Part shown: positions 8,311 to 21,133 of the stretch, in pieces
Layout of the letters: every line of letters starts with the position of its first letter
How positions within the stretch are numbered: position 1 is the first letter of the stretch
Source of the DNA: Methylomonas methanica
Lineage (GTDB): Bacteria > Pseudomonadota > Gammaproteobacteria > Methylococcales > Methylomonadaceae
Direction of reading: 5' to 3'
Assembly: GCF_001644035.1 (NCBI RefSeq)
Contig: NZ_LUUG01000073.1
Span: 45,701-109,700 of the forward strand
DNA length: 64,000 nucleotides
Translations under genes and position numbers: made by a program
The notes under the pieces: model-generated
Told to the model about the DNA's origin: nothing
What the model saw: only the letters and a program-made list of their open reading frames with translations
The model's database searches: none

Positions 8311-10530
8311 ATGGAAAAGCATCCCTCGTTATCGGTTAGCGCATCACCTAAGGGTGGTTTTTATGTAAGAGTTCATTCAGTCGCGATCCTTGGCATACTT
8401 GTGCTGTTCGCCGCTGCGGTGCTCTGGTGGCAGTATTTGGTCAAGCCCGAAAATTCAACCATACCGTCGCCGGTCAGCCAGACGTCGATACAGGTGCGTA
8501 CTCTGCGCCTGGGCCTCAACATTGCGGCTGACAGTGCGCTGAATGCGGCGGCCGAACGATTTTCCGAGCTGATCGACGAACGTAGCGGCGGCAAGCTCAA
8601 GATTACCGTGCACCCTAACCAGGAACTGGGAAACGACGACCAGATGCTGGAAATGGCGCGCAAGGGCGAGCTCGATCTGCTGCTCACCCCCACCGCCAAG
8701 CTCAGCTCGGCGATTCCGGCGATGCAGTATGCCGATTTGCCATTCTATTTCTCAGGGCGCGAAGAGCTTTATGCCATGCTCGACAGCGAGCCGGGGCAAA
8801 TGCTGCTTTCCAAGCTTCAAACCATCGATCTGGTCGGTCTGACCTTTTGGGAAAACGGCTTCAAACAATTCACCGCGAATACGCCGATCCGCAAGCCAGA
8901 GGACTTCGCCAAGCTGCGCATTCGTATTATGAAGAGCAAGCTGATTACCGACCAGTTCGAAACCTTAGGCGCCAAAGCCATCCCGATCGACTTTCACGCC
9001 ACCTATCAGGCGCTCGCCGACGGCGCGGTCGACGGCGAGGAAAACCCGCTGGTAGCCATCGTCGGCATGCGCTTTCATGAGGTGCAAAAGCATCTGACAC
9101 TGAGTAACCACGCTTATCTGGGCTACGCCTTCTCGGCCAGCAAACGGGTATTCGAAACGCTGTCGCCGGACATGCGCGACCTGATTCAGCGCACCGCGCG
9201 CGAACTCACCGTCTGGGAGCGTGAGGAAACAGCCCGCCGCGAAGCCAAATTCATCGAGACCATAAGCGCCGCGGGGGTCGAGACGCATACCTTGACCCCG
9301 GAGGAACGCCAGCGTTTCGCCACTGTACTGGCGCCGATAGCCGACAAATTCGGTTTCGAAGTCGGCTACGACCTGCTGGCCAAGACCGATGAACTGCGCT
9401 ATGACAAGCAAAGTGGGACGACGTTAGCGCGCGCTCGCCAACCCTTGGTGATCGGGCTGGATGCCGATTTGTCGTCGGCCGGCGGCCAAGCGGGTGGCTC
9501 GATATTTCGCGGCGTGCAACTGGCGGTCGAGGACATCAATCGGGATGGCGGCCTGTTGGGTGCTCCGCTACGGGTGATCGCGCATGATCATGGCGCTAAT
9601 CCCGAGGTTGGGCGGCAGAACCTCGAACTCTTTGCCGCCATGCCCTCGTTGCTGGCGGTAGTCGGCGGCATGCATAGCGCGGTGATCCTGGAAGAACTGG
9701 AGGACATTCATCGCCTGCGAATTCCTTACCTGATTCCCTGGGCGGCGGGGGGCAGTTTAACGGTGCATGAATATCGTCCCAGCTATACGTTCCGTGTCTC
9801 GGTCACCGACACCGAAGTCGCGCCGTTTCTGCTCGAACACGCGCTCAAGTCGGGCGGCCACGTCGCGGTATTGCTGGAGCGTTCGGCCTGGGGTCGCAGC
9901 AACGAGGCGGTGCTGAAGCCGCTGATAGAAAAGCTACCCGCAGGCAGTGTCGGGATAGACTGGTTCACGGCCAACGATCCCGACATAGAGGCCAAAATAC
10001 ATGCTTTAAACGATAACGGTGCCCGAGCCCTGCTGATGGTGGCTAATCCGGCAGGTAGCCGAGCTATCGTTCAGGCGATGGCGCGCCAGGAAAAGCCACT
10101 GCCCATCTTCGCTCACTGGGGCTTGACCGGCGCCGATTTCTGGAAACAAGAGCAAGTGGCGCTGCAACGCGTCGATCTGCGTTTCGTGCAGTCCGTGCTG
10201 ATTCACGGCGCTCATATCCGCCCCCAGCTCAAAAAATTCATCACGCGCTATCGTGAGCGCTATGGCCTCGGCCCCGATGATACGGTGCCTTCCCCGGTCG
10301 GTAGCGTACAAGCTTACGATTTGATTCAGCTGCTGGCGCGCGCGGTGACGCAGGCCAAGTCTATCGACCATGCAGCCATCCAGGCCGCGCTTGAAACATT
10401 ACGGCCCTACTCAGGCTTGGTACGCGACTACAACCCGCCGTTCACCAAGGACCGCCACGACGCGCTGAACGGCTTGCCTCTCCATCTGGCGCGCTTCGAT
10501 GCCCGCGGCCATATTCTCCAGGCTGAATGA
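8311..10530 (+). CDS. Membrane-anchored double solute-binding protein: TRAP DctP domain fused to LivJ-type domain
   Basis: 739 residues from the ATG at 8311, preceded at 8 nt by AGAGG; a GTG at 8302 overlaps that Shine-Dalgarno and is less likely. One hydrophobic segment near the N-terminus (about 20-40, VAILGILVLFAAAVLWW) would anchor it or act as a signal. Residues about 60-350 look like a TRAP-transporter DctP receptor (RLGLNIAADSALNAAA, SGGKLKITVHP, the LRIRIMKS core, YQALADGAVDGEENP). Residues about 375-735 look like a branched-chain amino-acid type receptor, Peripla_BP_6 (VIGLDADLSSAGG, GVQLAVEDINRDGG, VVGGMHSAV). TRAP membrane subunits and ABC genes are absent. The stop lies 3 bp before the next kinase gene, so the pair is an operon and this is probably its ligand-binding input module. 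Confidence 0.85.
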   Translation: MEKHPSLSVSASPKGGFYVRVHSVAILGILVLFAAAVLWWQYLVKPENSTIPSPVSQTSIQVRTLRLGLNIAADSALNAAAERFSELIDERSGGKLKITVHPNQELGNDDQMLEMARKGELDLLLTPTAKLSSAIPAMQYADLPFYFSGREELYAMLDSEPGQMLLSKLQTIDLVGLTFWENGFKQFTANTPIRKPEDFAKLRIRIMKSKLITDQFETLGAKAIPIDFHATYQALADGAVDGEENPLVAIVGMRFHEVQKHLTLSNHAYLGYAFSASKRVFETLSPDMRDLIQRTARELTVWEREETARREAKFIETISAAGVETHTLTPEERQRFATVLAPIADKFGFEVGYDLLAKTDELRYDKQSGTTLARARQPLVIGLDADLSSAGGQAGGSIFRGVQLAVEDINRDGGLLGAPLRVIAHDHGANPEVGRQNLELFAAMPSLLAVVGGMHSAVILEELEDIHRLRIPYLIPWAAGGSLTVHEYRPSYTFRVSVTDTEVAPFLLEHALKSGGHVAVLLERSAWGRSNEAVLKPLIEKLPAGSVGIDWFTANDPDIEAKIHALNDNGARALLMVANPAGSRAIVQAMARQEKPLPIFAHWGLTGADFWKQEQVALQRVDLRFVQSVLIHGAHIRPQLKKFITRYRERYGLGPDDTVPSPVGSVQAYDLIQLLARAVTQAKSIDHAAIQAALETLRPYSGLVRDYNPPFTKDRHDALNGLPLHLARFDARGHILQAE

Positions 10531-10533
10531 CCC

Positions 10534-12963
10534 ATGTCCTTGCTCGATTACTTTCGTCGTAGCGTTCGCCGCCGAATTACTTGGACCTTCGGCTTGTTCG
10601 TCGCGCTGTCTATGGTCACGGTGACGACCACGGTGGGTTTCCGCCTGTTTTCGACTATTACCGCCAATCTGACTCATCAGCTTGAGGAACACGGTCGACA
10701 AGATGCCACACTATTGATACAACGCATCGAATATCTGCTGGAAAGCGCCAGCGTACTGGTCAAGAATCCGCTGGTCATCAACGGCTTGAACGATGCCCAA
10801 GGCCGCCTGAGCTACCTGCCGGAGCTGGTAAAGAACTTCAGCGAAGGCCGCGATGTACGCGCCGTTGCCTTGCTCGGTTTCGACGGCAAGCCGGTCTATT
10901 CCAGCCTGATGAACTTGCCTACCTATGGCGATTCGGCCGAGTTACGTAGCGCACTTGCCAATGGCATCGTCAGTTACCTGGTCGACGCGGAACGCGGTGA
11001 ATGGGTGGTGTTTGTGCCGGTCAGCTATTACAGCACTACCCAGGGCGCTCTAGTGGTGGTCTTCGATCTCAGCGCGGTGACCAAGCGTGTGCTGCAAAGT
11101 GACGAGTTAATCGGCCATCGGTTGCGGGTGGCGGACAAGGTTATCTACCAGCGCCAGCCTGTCGACAACAGTGACATGCTGGTAGTGAGCCAGCCGCTGG
11201 TCAGCGACGGCGAAAGCTTTCTGGCCGGGCTCAAGCTCGAAATCGAGGCCTCGACGCCGCGCCGCCACTACCTTAATCCGGCCGTCCTGGCGGTACGCGA
11301 CGTCGCCATTTTAGGTCTGGCTTTGACGCTGGTCGCGATCGCGACCGCCTCCTGGATAGGCTTCAGCGTGTCGCGGCCGATCCTGTTGTTGCGCCAGCGT
11401 GTCGCTGCGGCGGACGGTAGCCCGGAGAGGCGCTGTGCGCCGCTCGGCACGACCGATGAGCTCGATGATCTTGCCGAAAAATTCGATCAGCGCACTAGCG
11501 AATTGTGGGACATACAGCAACATCTTGAGGAATTGGTAGCCGAGCGCACCAAAAAACTTTCCATAGCCAAGGATGCCGCTGAGGCCGCCAATCGCGCCAA
11601 AAGCATCTTCCTCGCCAACATGAGCCACGAGTTGCGCACGCCGCTGAATGCGATTCTCGGTTTCTCGAGCATGATGCGCTCCGATCCCGACTTGCCCCAA
11701 ACCCAGCGCGATAACCTCAACATTATCAATCGTAGCGGTGAGCATTTGTTGAAGCTGATCAACGATGTGCTGGAAGTGGCCAAAATCGAGGCGGGGCGCC
11801 TGCAATTGGAGGTCGCCCCGTTCGATTTGGGCGGCATGGTGCGGGATGTCGCCGAGATGATGCAAATGCGCGCCGAGCAAAAAGGCTTGCGTCTCGATCT
11901 TGATCAGTCTTCTGAGTTTCCTCGCTACATCAAGGGCGACGAGGCGCGCCTGCGTCAGACCTTGATCAATCTGGTGGGCAACGCCGTGAAATTTACCGAA
12001 CAGGGCGTTGTCACCATCCGTCTGGGCGTGAAGCAAAATCGGCGGCAGCATTTGCTGCTTGAGGTTGAGGATACCGGCCCCGGTATTCATCTGGATGACC
12101 AGAAGCGTCTTTTCGAACCCTTCGTGCAGCTGGTGGAAGGCTGTGTGAATAAAGGTACGGGGCTTGGATTGACCATTAGCCGCCAGTTTGTGCGACTAAT
12201 GGGCGGTGATATCAGTGTGGCAAGCACGCCAGGCAAGGGCTCATTGTTCCGCATCGAGTTGCCGGTGGAAACGGCAAGCGCGGATGATGTCGTTAAACCT
12301 GAGGCTAAAAAACAAGGCGAAGTGATAGGGATTGCACCGGGGCAGCCTGTCTACCGCATCCTGATTGCCGAAGACCAACTTGAGAATCAACTATTGCTCA
12401 GCCGATTGATGACAAGCATCGGTCTGGAGGTGAAGGTGGCGGAAAACGGCGAACAATGCGTCGAAACCTACCGGAACTGGCAACCAGACCTGATCTGGAT
12501 GGACAGGCGCATGCCAGTCATGAGCGGCGAGGAAGCCACCAAGCGTATTCGCCAATTGCCCGATGGCGGGAAGGTCAAAATCGTCGCGGTCACCGCCGAA
12601 GTCTTTAAGGAACAGCAGCAGGAGATGCTTGACGCCGGCATGGACGATTTCGTGGGTAAGCCCTACCGCTTTGGGGAAATATACGACAGCCTGACGCGGC
12701 AATTGGGCATACGCTACCTGTATCGCTCCGACACCCTGGAGGAACAAACCGAAGCCGTCGTATTGAAATCCGAAATGCTGGACAGTTTGCCGGTTGCGCT
12801 ACGCAACGAACTTAAAGGCGCACTGCAAGAGCTGGATAGCGAACGCATCTCAGAAGCCATCCGGCAAATCAGCGAAGTCGACACGACATTGGGTCGCGTA
12901 TTGTCCAATCTAGCTGACTATTTCAACTACCCAGCCATTTTGAAGGCACTGGAGAGGGACTAG
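10534..12963 (+). CDS. Hybrid sensor histidine kinase (TM - periplasmic - TM - HAMP - HisKA - HATPase - REC - C-terminal domain)
   Basis: 809 residues. Membrane segments at about 15-38 and 250-270 flank a ~210-residue extracytoplasmic region, followed by a HAMP-like segment and coiled coil (about 270-350). There is no PAS domain. The HisKA motif is SHELRTPLNAILGF (H365), then HATPase_c with GTGLGLTI and a receiver with IWMDRRMPVMSG (predicted D657). The last ~65 residues (EMLDSLPVALRNEL to YPAILKALE) match the post-receiver segment of the other two hybrid kinases here. From HisKA onward it is strongly similar to the kinase at 2782-6414, so the two are recent paralogues with different input halves. 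It follows the DctP-LivJ fusion gene by 3 bp and is presumably its signalling partner. Confidence 0.92.
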   Translation: MSLLDYFRRSVRRRITWTFGLFVALSMVTVTTTVGFRLFSTITANLTHQLEEHGRQDATLLIQRIEYLLESASVLVKNPLVINGLNDAQGRLSYLPELVKNFSEGRDVRAVALLGFDGKPVYSSLMNLPTYGDSAELRSALANGIVSYLVDAERGEWVVFVPVSYYSTTQGALVVVFDLSAVTKRVLQSDELIGHRLRVADKVIYQRQPVDNSDMLVVSQPLVSDGESFLAGLKLEIEASTPRRHYLNPAVLAVRDVAILGLALTLVAIATASWIGFSVSRPILLLRQRVAAADGSPERRCAPLGTTDELDDLAEKFDQRTSELWDIQQHLEELVAERTKKLSIAKDAAEAANRAKSIFLANMSHELRTPLNAILGFSSMMRSDPDLPQTQRDNLNIINRSGEHLLKLINDVLEVAKIEAGRLQLEVAPFDLGGMVRDVAEMMQMRAEQKGLRLDLDQSSEFPRYIKGDEARLRQTLINLVGNAVKFTEQGVVTIRLGVKQNRRQHLLLEVEDTGPGIHLDDQKRLFEPFVQLVEGCVNKGTGLGLTISRQFVRLMGGDISVASTPGKGSLFRIELPVETASADDVVKPEAKKQGEVIGIAPGQPVYRILIAEDQLENQLLLSRLMTSIGLEVKVAENGEQCVETYRNWQPDLIWMDRRMPVMSGEEATKRIRQLPDGGKVKIVAVTAEVFKEQQQEMLDAGMDDFVGKPYRFGEIYDSLTRQLGIRYLYRSDTLEEQTEAVVLKSEMLDSLPVALRNELKGALQELDSERISEAIRQISEVDTTLGRVLSNLADYFNYPAILKALERD

Positions 12964-13362
12964 GCATTCGAGTCTGAGATATAGCCCCATGTCGACGATA
13001 TAAGGTTTTTAGCTTACGACTGTCCGTTGTCTGGCAATAATCAGTCGATCAAGAAAATACTTTGAACGGCAATTTGGGGTCGATAATCTCCCTTCGATCA
13101 GACTTGACGCGAAAGCGTTCGGTCATAGTTCCATGCCTGGACCGCATAACCTTAACTTTATTTTTTAACCCAGTTTTGCGCAAATCGGCATCCCAACGGA
13201 ATCGCCTTTACGCGCTATTGGCCCCTCGTTGCCGCGAGTAGAGTCGTCCGATAAGTTTTGGCCTGACACGGGCTTATTTCCGGCATTCAAAGTTTTCTTC
13301 CTGAATATTTATCGACAACCTTACTGGGCTGAAGCTTAACGATCTATATTACGGAAACAATT
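12964..13362. other. Convergent intergenic region, no supported gene
   Basis: Lies between the ends of the hybrid kinase (+) and the yfaA-like gene (-). A minus-strand frame of about 55 codons ends near 13050 (containing MTERFRVKSDRREIIDPK) but has no identified relative and may be debris. No clear hairpin-plus-U-run terminator was found for either flanking gene. Confidence 0.4.
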
Positions 13363-16904
<3,542 letters not shown>

Positions 16905-16921
16905 TTATTCCATGCTCAGGA

Positions 16922-17644
16922 TTAAACGGCAGCCCGACGCCGTTGCAGACCCAAAAAGCCGACCAAACCAGTCAAGAACATCCAGGCCGCTGCTGGCAAA
17001 GGCACCGGAGAACCTAAACCGCCGCCGCCCGCTGTGTCACCATCGCTAACAAATGAATCGCTTTCTCCGTCCGTACCAATTGATCTGACATGTAAGCCGA
17101 TGCGTAAAGCTTCGTCTTGCAGGCCATGCGCAAGGTCCAAAAAGCTGACGCCAGTCTGCAAGGCTATACGAATACCCAGCAAATCATTACTGGCGTTGAT
17201 CCCTTTGCTAGGATTGCCCGGATTAACATCAGCGCCAAAACCAGAAGTTGCAACAAAAGGGGTAACCAGTGAGTTGCCAGCTGGCAAATTGTTTGGGTTC
17301 AGGGTAGTACCAAAATCGGTAGTGCCACCAAGCTGCAGAAAAGGGGCGTATTGAGACAGCAGAAAGTTACTATCGTCAAAATAGATCTCGGCAATATTGG
17401 AAGCAATGCCCACAGCGTTTTTAAACGTGAACAATACATCATTGGCACCAATACTTTGATTCAAAATTGAAAAAGCATCGGCTTGATTGAAAACATCAAC
17501 ACTCAATTGGCTAGCCACGTTTTGACTGCTGTTACTGGTAACACGGTTAAAATCCAGGCTTATAGGCGAGGCAAAAACTTGGGTGCTGGATAACAGTAAT
17601 ACTCCAGCTGCTACAAACGATTTGCTTAAAACGAACGATTTCAT
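16922..17644 (-). CDS. VPLPA-CTERM sorting-domain exported protein
   Basis: 240 residues from the ATG at 17644 (MKSFVLSKSFVAAG, with GAGAGA upstream); a start at 17659 is possible. The N-terminal signal peptide ends near VFA-SP. The C-terminus carries a sorting signal: VPLPAAAW, then a hydrophobic segment (MFLTGLVGFLGL) and a basic tail (QRRRAAV). Such signals are processed by exosortase-type systems in Gram-negative bacteria that make exopolysaccharide. The body is Asn/Ser-rich and otherwise unrecognised. A strong terminator follows at 16804-16838. A second protein with a related C-terminus is at 58620-59330; no exosortase gene is in the window. Confidence 0.8.
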   Translation of the reverse strand: MKSFVLSKSFVAAGVLLLSSTQVFASPISLDFNRVTSNSSQNVASQLSVDVFNQADAFSILNQSIGANDVLFTFKNAVGIASNIAEIYFDDSNFLLSQYAPFLQLGGTTDFGTTLNPNNLPAGNSLVTPFVATSGFGADVNPGNPSKGINASNDLLGIRIALQTGVSFLDLAHGLQDEALRIGLHVRSIGTDGESDSFVSDGDTAGGGGLGSPVPLPAAAWMFLTGLVGFLGLQRRRAAV

Positions 17645-17740
17645 TACAAGGTCTCTCATGATTTTAAAAGCGATGCTTGATTCTATAGTCTTAGCAATTC
17701 ACTCACAACCCTCCCCAAAGGGCAGTAAGGAAGGATAAAG

Positions 17741-19906
17741 TTATTCGAGAGTCCCTTGCAAACGGGTAACCCAAGCGTCTTTCGCATTCGGATCGACATG
17801 AAACGCCAGCGCCACCGGCTTGTGCAACAAACCTTCTTCTCCAGAGGCGTTAGGGTTGAGCTGGCGTTTTTCCACAAAGTCTATCAAGCGCCGCAGGTGG
17901 TAAACCAGCAACACTCGATTGCCCTCGCTACCTTTGTAGATTAAATAGCCCACATTATCTTCGCTCAAGTCCGGGTTGCGGGAGATCAGCGCTGCCAATT
18001 TGGTGTCGCAAATGCCGGCCAGGCTTTTCAATACCGAATCCGGATGCAGGCGGATCAATCCCAGGAAATGCTCGACCAAGTTGCCGGCCAGTTGCTGCTG
18101 TTGCAGTTGCTCCAGCTCGGCATCGCTGAGTAAGAAACTTTCCGCGACCAGATAATGCCGGTCACGTTCGCCGTCGTTGGCAAACAGCGAAATCTTTGCC
18201 ACCGCCGTGTCCTCCAAGGCATTCAGGAATTCTTGCGGCGAACGGATGTGTTTATCGATGGTGACCACCCAGGGCAAGGCGCGACCGGTCGCTTCAAAGC
18301 GCGATTTGACGCTGCCGATAACGCCGGAACGCGACAGCTCCAACTCCCGGCCGACTGGCTTCACCAAAAACGCATCGACGGCGGCGATCTGGGTGCGAAA
18401 GCCGGCGGCCTGGAAATGTTTGATCGCGGTCGAATAGCGCGGATAGTAGGGAATGCCGGTGCCGTCGTAGAGAATATTGATCCGCAGTTCGCGTGCCTGT
18501 TGCGCCACTAAGTCACGCAGCCGATTGGCGAAGGGTTCGACGTAAACGTAGTCGTCGCTGTGGTGATTGGCAGCAGTCAACAAGCGGTACAAATCGCTGA
18601 GCTTTCTGAATTCGTCCAAAGAGGCGATTACAAAATTGTCGCCGCACAGTGCCGTCGCGATTTCCTCGACGGCGGTTTTACCGGCGCCGGCGCCGCCCAT
18701 GCTCATCAAAAAGTGCGGTTGGTCCACTGGGGTTTTGCCGGCAAAAATCGCGTCCCTGGCCGCCAATAAAATCCGAGTAATCTTAGCCAAACGTTCGTAG
18801 GCAATTTCCACGGTGCGGCGCAGGCGGGTTTCGTTGCGGGCCGCGACCAGCATTCTTTGTTTTAAGGTTTCGTTGTCCGCCAATAAAAATAGATTGGCTT
18901 GCTCGCCGGCGCATTGCTTCAATAAATCGATCAATTCGGCCTGGCTGGGGGAGCGCAAGCCGGTGAGCATGTTCACGTCCAAGCAAAACAAAGGGGCGAC
19001 ACCGTCTTCGCGAATGGGGATGGCATCAATCTCGAATTTGCCGGGGGCGCGCAAATCTTCGGTGCCCGGCAGATAGCCGATGATGTGTTCGGATACGCTC
19101 AAGGGGTTGTCGGCAAAATGCTGGCCGGCAATCAGTTGCTCGGCGGTGATGCTGCTCAGCGGCACCAGGCCACCGGTAACGGTGATCAGACATTCCACGC
19201 CATCGCCGGTGATATGCGACAGAAACGGAATGCCTAGTAAAAAGCGTTTGTTCTCCGGCCATTTGCCATAGCGGTTGGCTTGGTTGTGCAGGCTTTTAAT
19301 CCGTTTAGGATCGAGCGCATGAGCAAAGGCGCGGCTCAGCGCCCGGTGTTGGCTGCCGTGATCGTGCAGGACTAAAGCGTCATCGGCAGTTAGGCGGCGA
19401 AAGTCGATACCTTGTTCGTAGACCGCTTTAAAGGCCGGCAGATTGCCCAACGCGGTTATGAAAAAATCCAGGGTAATGCGGTTGCCATAGCCATACGGGC
19501 GAATCACGCGTAAGGAATGATAAAAGCTGGCCAGCCGCTCGGCGATGTCGTCGCTATGGATCACAAAGCCGTTATTATCGAAAATCGCCGTGTCGGCATT
19601 GCTGTCGCCATCCAGCACCAATCGCTCGATAGCGACGCGAAACTGCTTGCGCTTGTCCGCATCCGGCATGGTGCCGGGCCGATGAGTGACGGTGGGCTGC
19701 TCCTTCCAATCGCTGAACATCTCGCGATGAATGCGCGAGTACAAGCCGGTCATATAAGTGACGCGCTTGGTCTGGTCGTGCGAGACGGTGATTTCCAGCT
19801 CTTGCAGCAAGGTCGATAACAGCCCTGCACCTTGAGCTATGGCCAGTGCGGTACGCAGGCGTTTTAGCGGTCTGTAGCCCGGAATATTCCGGCTGGGGTT
19901 TTGCAT
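17741..19906 (-). CDS. Fic-like region fused to zeta-toxin-type kinase domain
   Basis: 721 residues. The C-terminal half has a P-loop, GGAGAGKT with K410, followed by FVIASLDEF and NILYDGTGIPY, the pattern of zeta/PezT-type toxins and related small-molecule kinases. The N-terminal third (about 115-160) resembles the Fic core: a helix ERLASFYHSL, then VIRPYGYGNRITL. In active Fic enzymes this reads HPFx(D/E)GN(G/K)R; here the catalytic His is Arg and the acidic residue is Tyr, so AMP-transferase activity is unlikely. A middle domain (200-390) is unassigned. There is no antitoxin-like small gene beside it. It is a single-gene unit between the VPLPA protein and glyQ. Role unknown: a toxin, a nucleotide-sugar kinase or a stress regulator are all possible. 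Confidence 0.6.
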   Translation of the reverse strand: MQNPSRNIPGYRPLKRLRTALAIAQGAGLLSTLLQELEITVSHDQTKRVTYMTGLYSRIHREMFSDWKEQPTVTHRPGTMPDADKRKQFRVAIERLVLDGDSNADTAIFDNNGFVIHSDDIAERLASFYHSLRVIRPYGYGNRITLDFFITALGNLPAFKAVYEQGIDFRRLTADDALVLHDHGSQHRALSRAFAHALDPKRIKSLHNQANRYGKWPENKRFLLGIPFLSHITGDGVECLITVTGGLVPLSSITAEQLIAGQHFADNPLSVSEHIIGYLPGTEDLRAPGKFEIDAIPIREDGVAPLFCLDVNMLTGLRSPSQAELIDLLKQCAGEQANLFLLADNETLKQRMLVAARNETRLRRTVEIAYERLAKITRILLAARDAIFAGKTPVDQPHFLMSMGGAGAGKTAVEEIATALCGDNFVIASLDEFRKLSDLYRLLTAANHHSDDYVYVEPFANRLRDLVAQQARELRINILYDGTGIPYYPRYSTAIKHFQAAGFRTQIAAVDAFLVKPVGRELELSRSGVIGSVKSRFEATGRALPWVVTIDKHIRSPQEFLNALEDTAVAKISLFANDGERDRHYLVAESFLLSDAELEQLQQQQLAGNLVEHFLGLIRLHPDSVLKSLAGICDTKLAALISRNPDLSEDNVGYLIYKGSEGNRVLLVYHLRRLIDFVEKRQLNPNASGEEGLLHKPVALAFHVDPNAKDAWVTRLQGTLE

Positions 19907-20205
19907 GATCCACCCTCTTATTTTTATAGTTATTATTTTATAGGGGGTGATCTTAACTGGTTATTGGAGGAGAAGGAATATTGGCTGAATGTCATTGACC
20001 GGGATAGCGCTATTGTTGGCGGCCGAGTAAGTCTGTTGCACTGCGATATGGTGCTCCGTCTTATGACGAGGCCAAGGGGGTATCATTCTCGGATTTCGCC
20101 TGCGTGGAGCGATGTTAGCAGGCTTGGGCAGGATTCTTTAAAGCCCCTTGACGCCTGTCTGGCGAGCGCTTTTCAGGTACAATAAGTACATTTTTTATCT
20201 ATCAA
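19907..20205. other. Divergent promoter region between Fic/zeta gene and glyQ
   Basis: 299 bp between divergent genes, so it should hold both promoters. The part nearest the minus-strand gene is AT-rich (TTTTTATAGTTATTATTTTATAG around 19920-19945). Before glyQ there is AGGTACAATAAGTAC (about 20173-20188), which contains TACAAT, a good -10 match. No T-box or other leader RNA was recognised. Confidence 0.4.
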
Positions 20206-21132
20206 GTGGCTCCCGACGTGTCGATTAGCAAAAACGATGTCTCTACTTTTCAGGGCCTGATTCTGACCTTGCAGGAATACTGGTCGAATCAGGGTTGTGT
20301 GTTATTGCAGCCTTTGGATCAGGAAGTCGGCGCCGGCACTTTCCACCCCGCCACTTTCTTGCGCGCCATCGGCCCCGAGCCTTGGAACAGCGCTTACGTG
20401 CAGCCTTCGCGCCGCCCGACCGACGGCCGTTACGGCGAAAACCCCAACCGCTTGCAGCATTATTACCAGTTTCAGGTGATCATGAAGCCGTCGCCGGACA
20501 ATATCCAGGAATTGTATCTGGGCTCATTACGGCATTTGGGTCTGGATTTGCTGGAGCATGATATTCGTTTTGTGGAAGACAATTGGGAATCGCCTACCCT
20601 GGGCGCCTGGGGCCTGGGCTGGGAAGTTTGGCTGAACGGCATGGAAGTCACGCAGTTTACTTATTTCCAACAAGTCGGCGGCTTGGAATGCCGGCCGGTT
20701 AGTGGCGAAATTACCTACGGCCTGGAGCGGATTGCGATGTATCTGCAAGGCGTGGAAAGCGTCTACGACTTGGTCTGGACCCGTGGTCCGCAAGGCGTGG
20801 TCACCTACGGCGATGTGTTCCATCAAAACGAAGTGGAAATGTCTGAGTTCAACTTCGACCACGCTAATGTTGATTTCCTATTCCAATGCTTTGATACCTA
20901 CGAACGCGAATGTCTGATGTTGCTGGAGAAAAACCTGCCGCTGCCGGCTTACGAAATGGTGTTAAAAGCTTCGCATTCCTTTAACCTACTCGACGCCCGC
21001 CACGCCATCTCGGTCACCGAGCGTCAACGTTACATCCTACGGGTACGCAACATGGCCAAATCGGTCGCAGAAGCCTATTACAACCGCCGGGAAGCACTAG
21101 GCTTTCCGATCCTCGCCAGACAGGGAGCGTAA
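20206..21132 (+). CDS. glyQ: Glycine-tRNA ligase alpha subunit
   Basis: 308 residues closely matching bacterial GlyQ along the length: [76 protein letters not shown] and [21 protein letters not shown]. It forms the alpha2beta2 class II synthetase with GlyS, charging tRNA-Gly in the cytoplasm. The start is uncertain: GTG at 20206 or GTG at 20218; neither has a strong Shine-Dalgarno. First gene of the glyQ-glyS-gmhB-plsC operon, with glyS starting 1 bp after its stop. Confidence 0.97.
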   Translation: MAPDVSISKNDVSTFQGLILTLQEYWSNQGCVLLQPLDQEVGAGTFHPATFLRAIGPEPWNSAYVQPSRRPTDGRYGENPNRLQHYYQFQVIMKPSPDNIQELYLGSLRHLGLDLLEHDIRFVEDNWESPTLGAWGLGWEVWLNGMEVTQFTYFQQVGGLECRPVSGEITYGLERIAMYLQGVESVYDLVWTRGPQGVVTYGDVFHQNEVEMSEFNFDHANVDFLFQCFDTYERECLMLLEKNLPLPAYEMVLKASHSFNLLDARHAISVTERQRYILRVRNMAKSVAEAYYNRREALGFPILARQGA

Positions 21133-21133
21133 C

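Noticed and set aside
17741..19906. Active Fic AMP-transferase
   Set aside because: The catalytic His of HPFx(D/E)GN is replaced by Arg and the acidic residue by Tyr.
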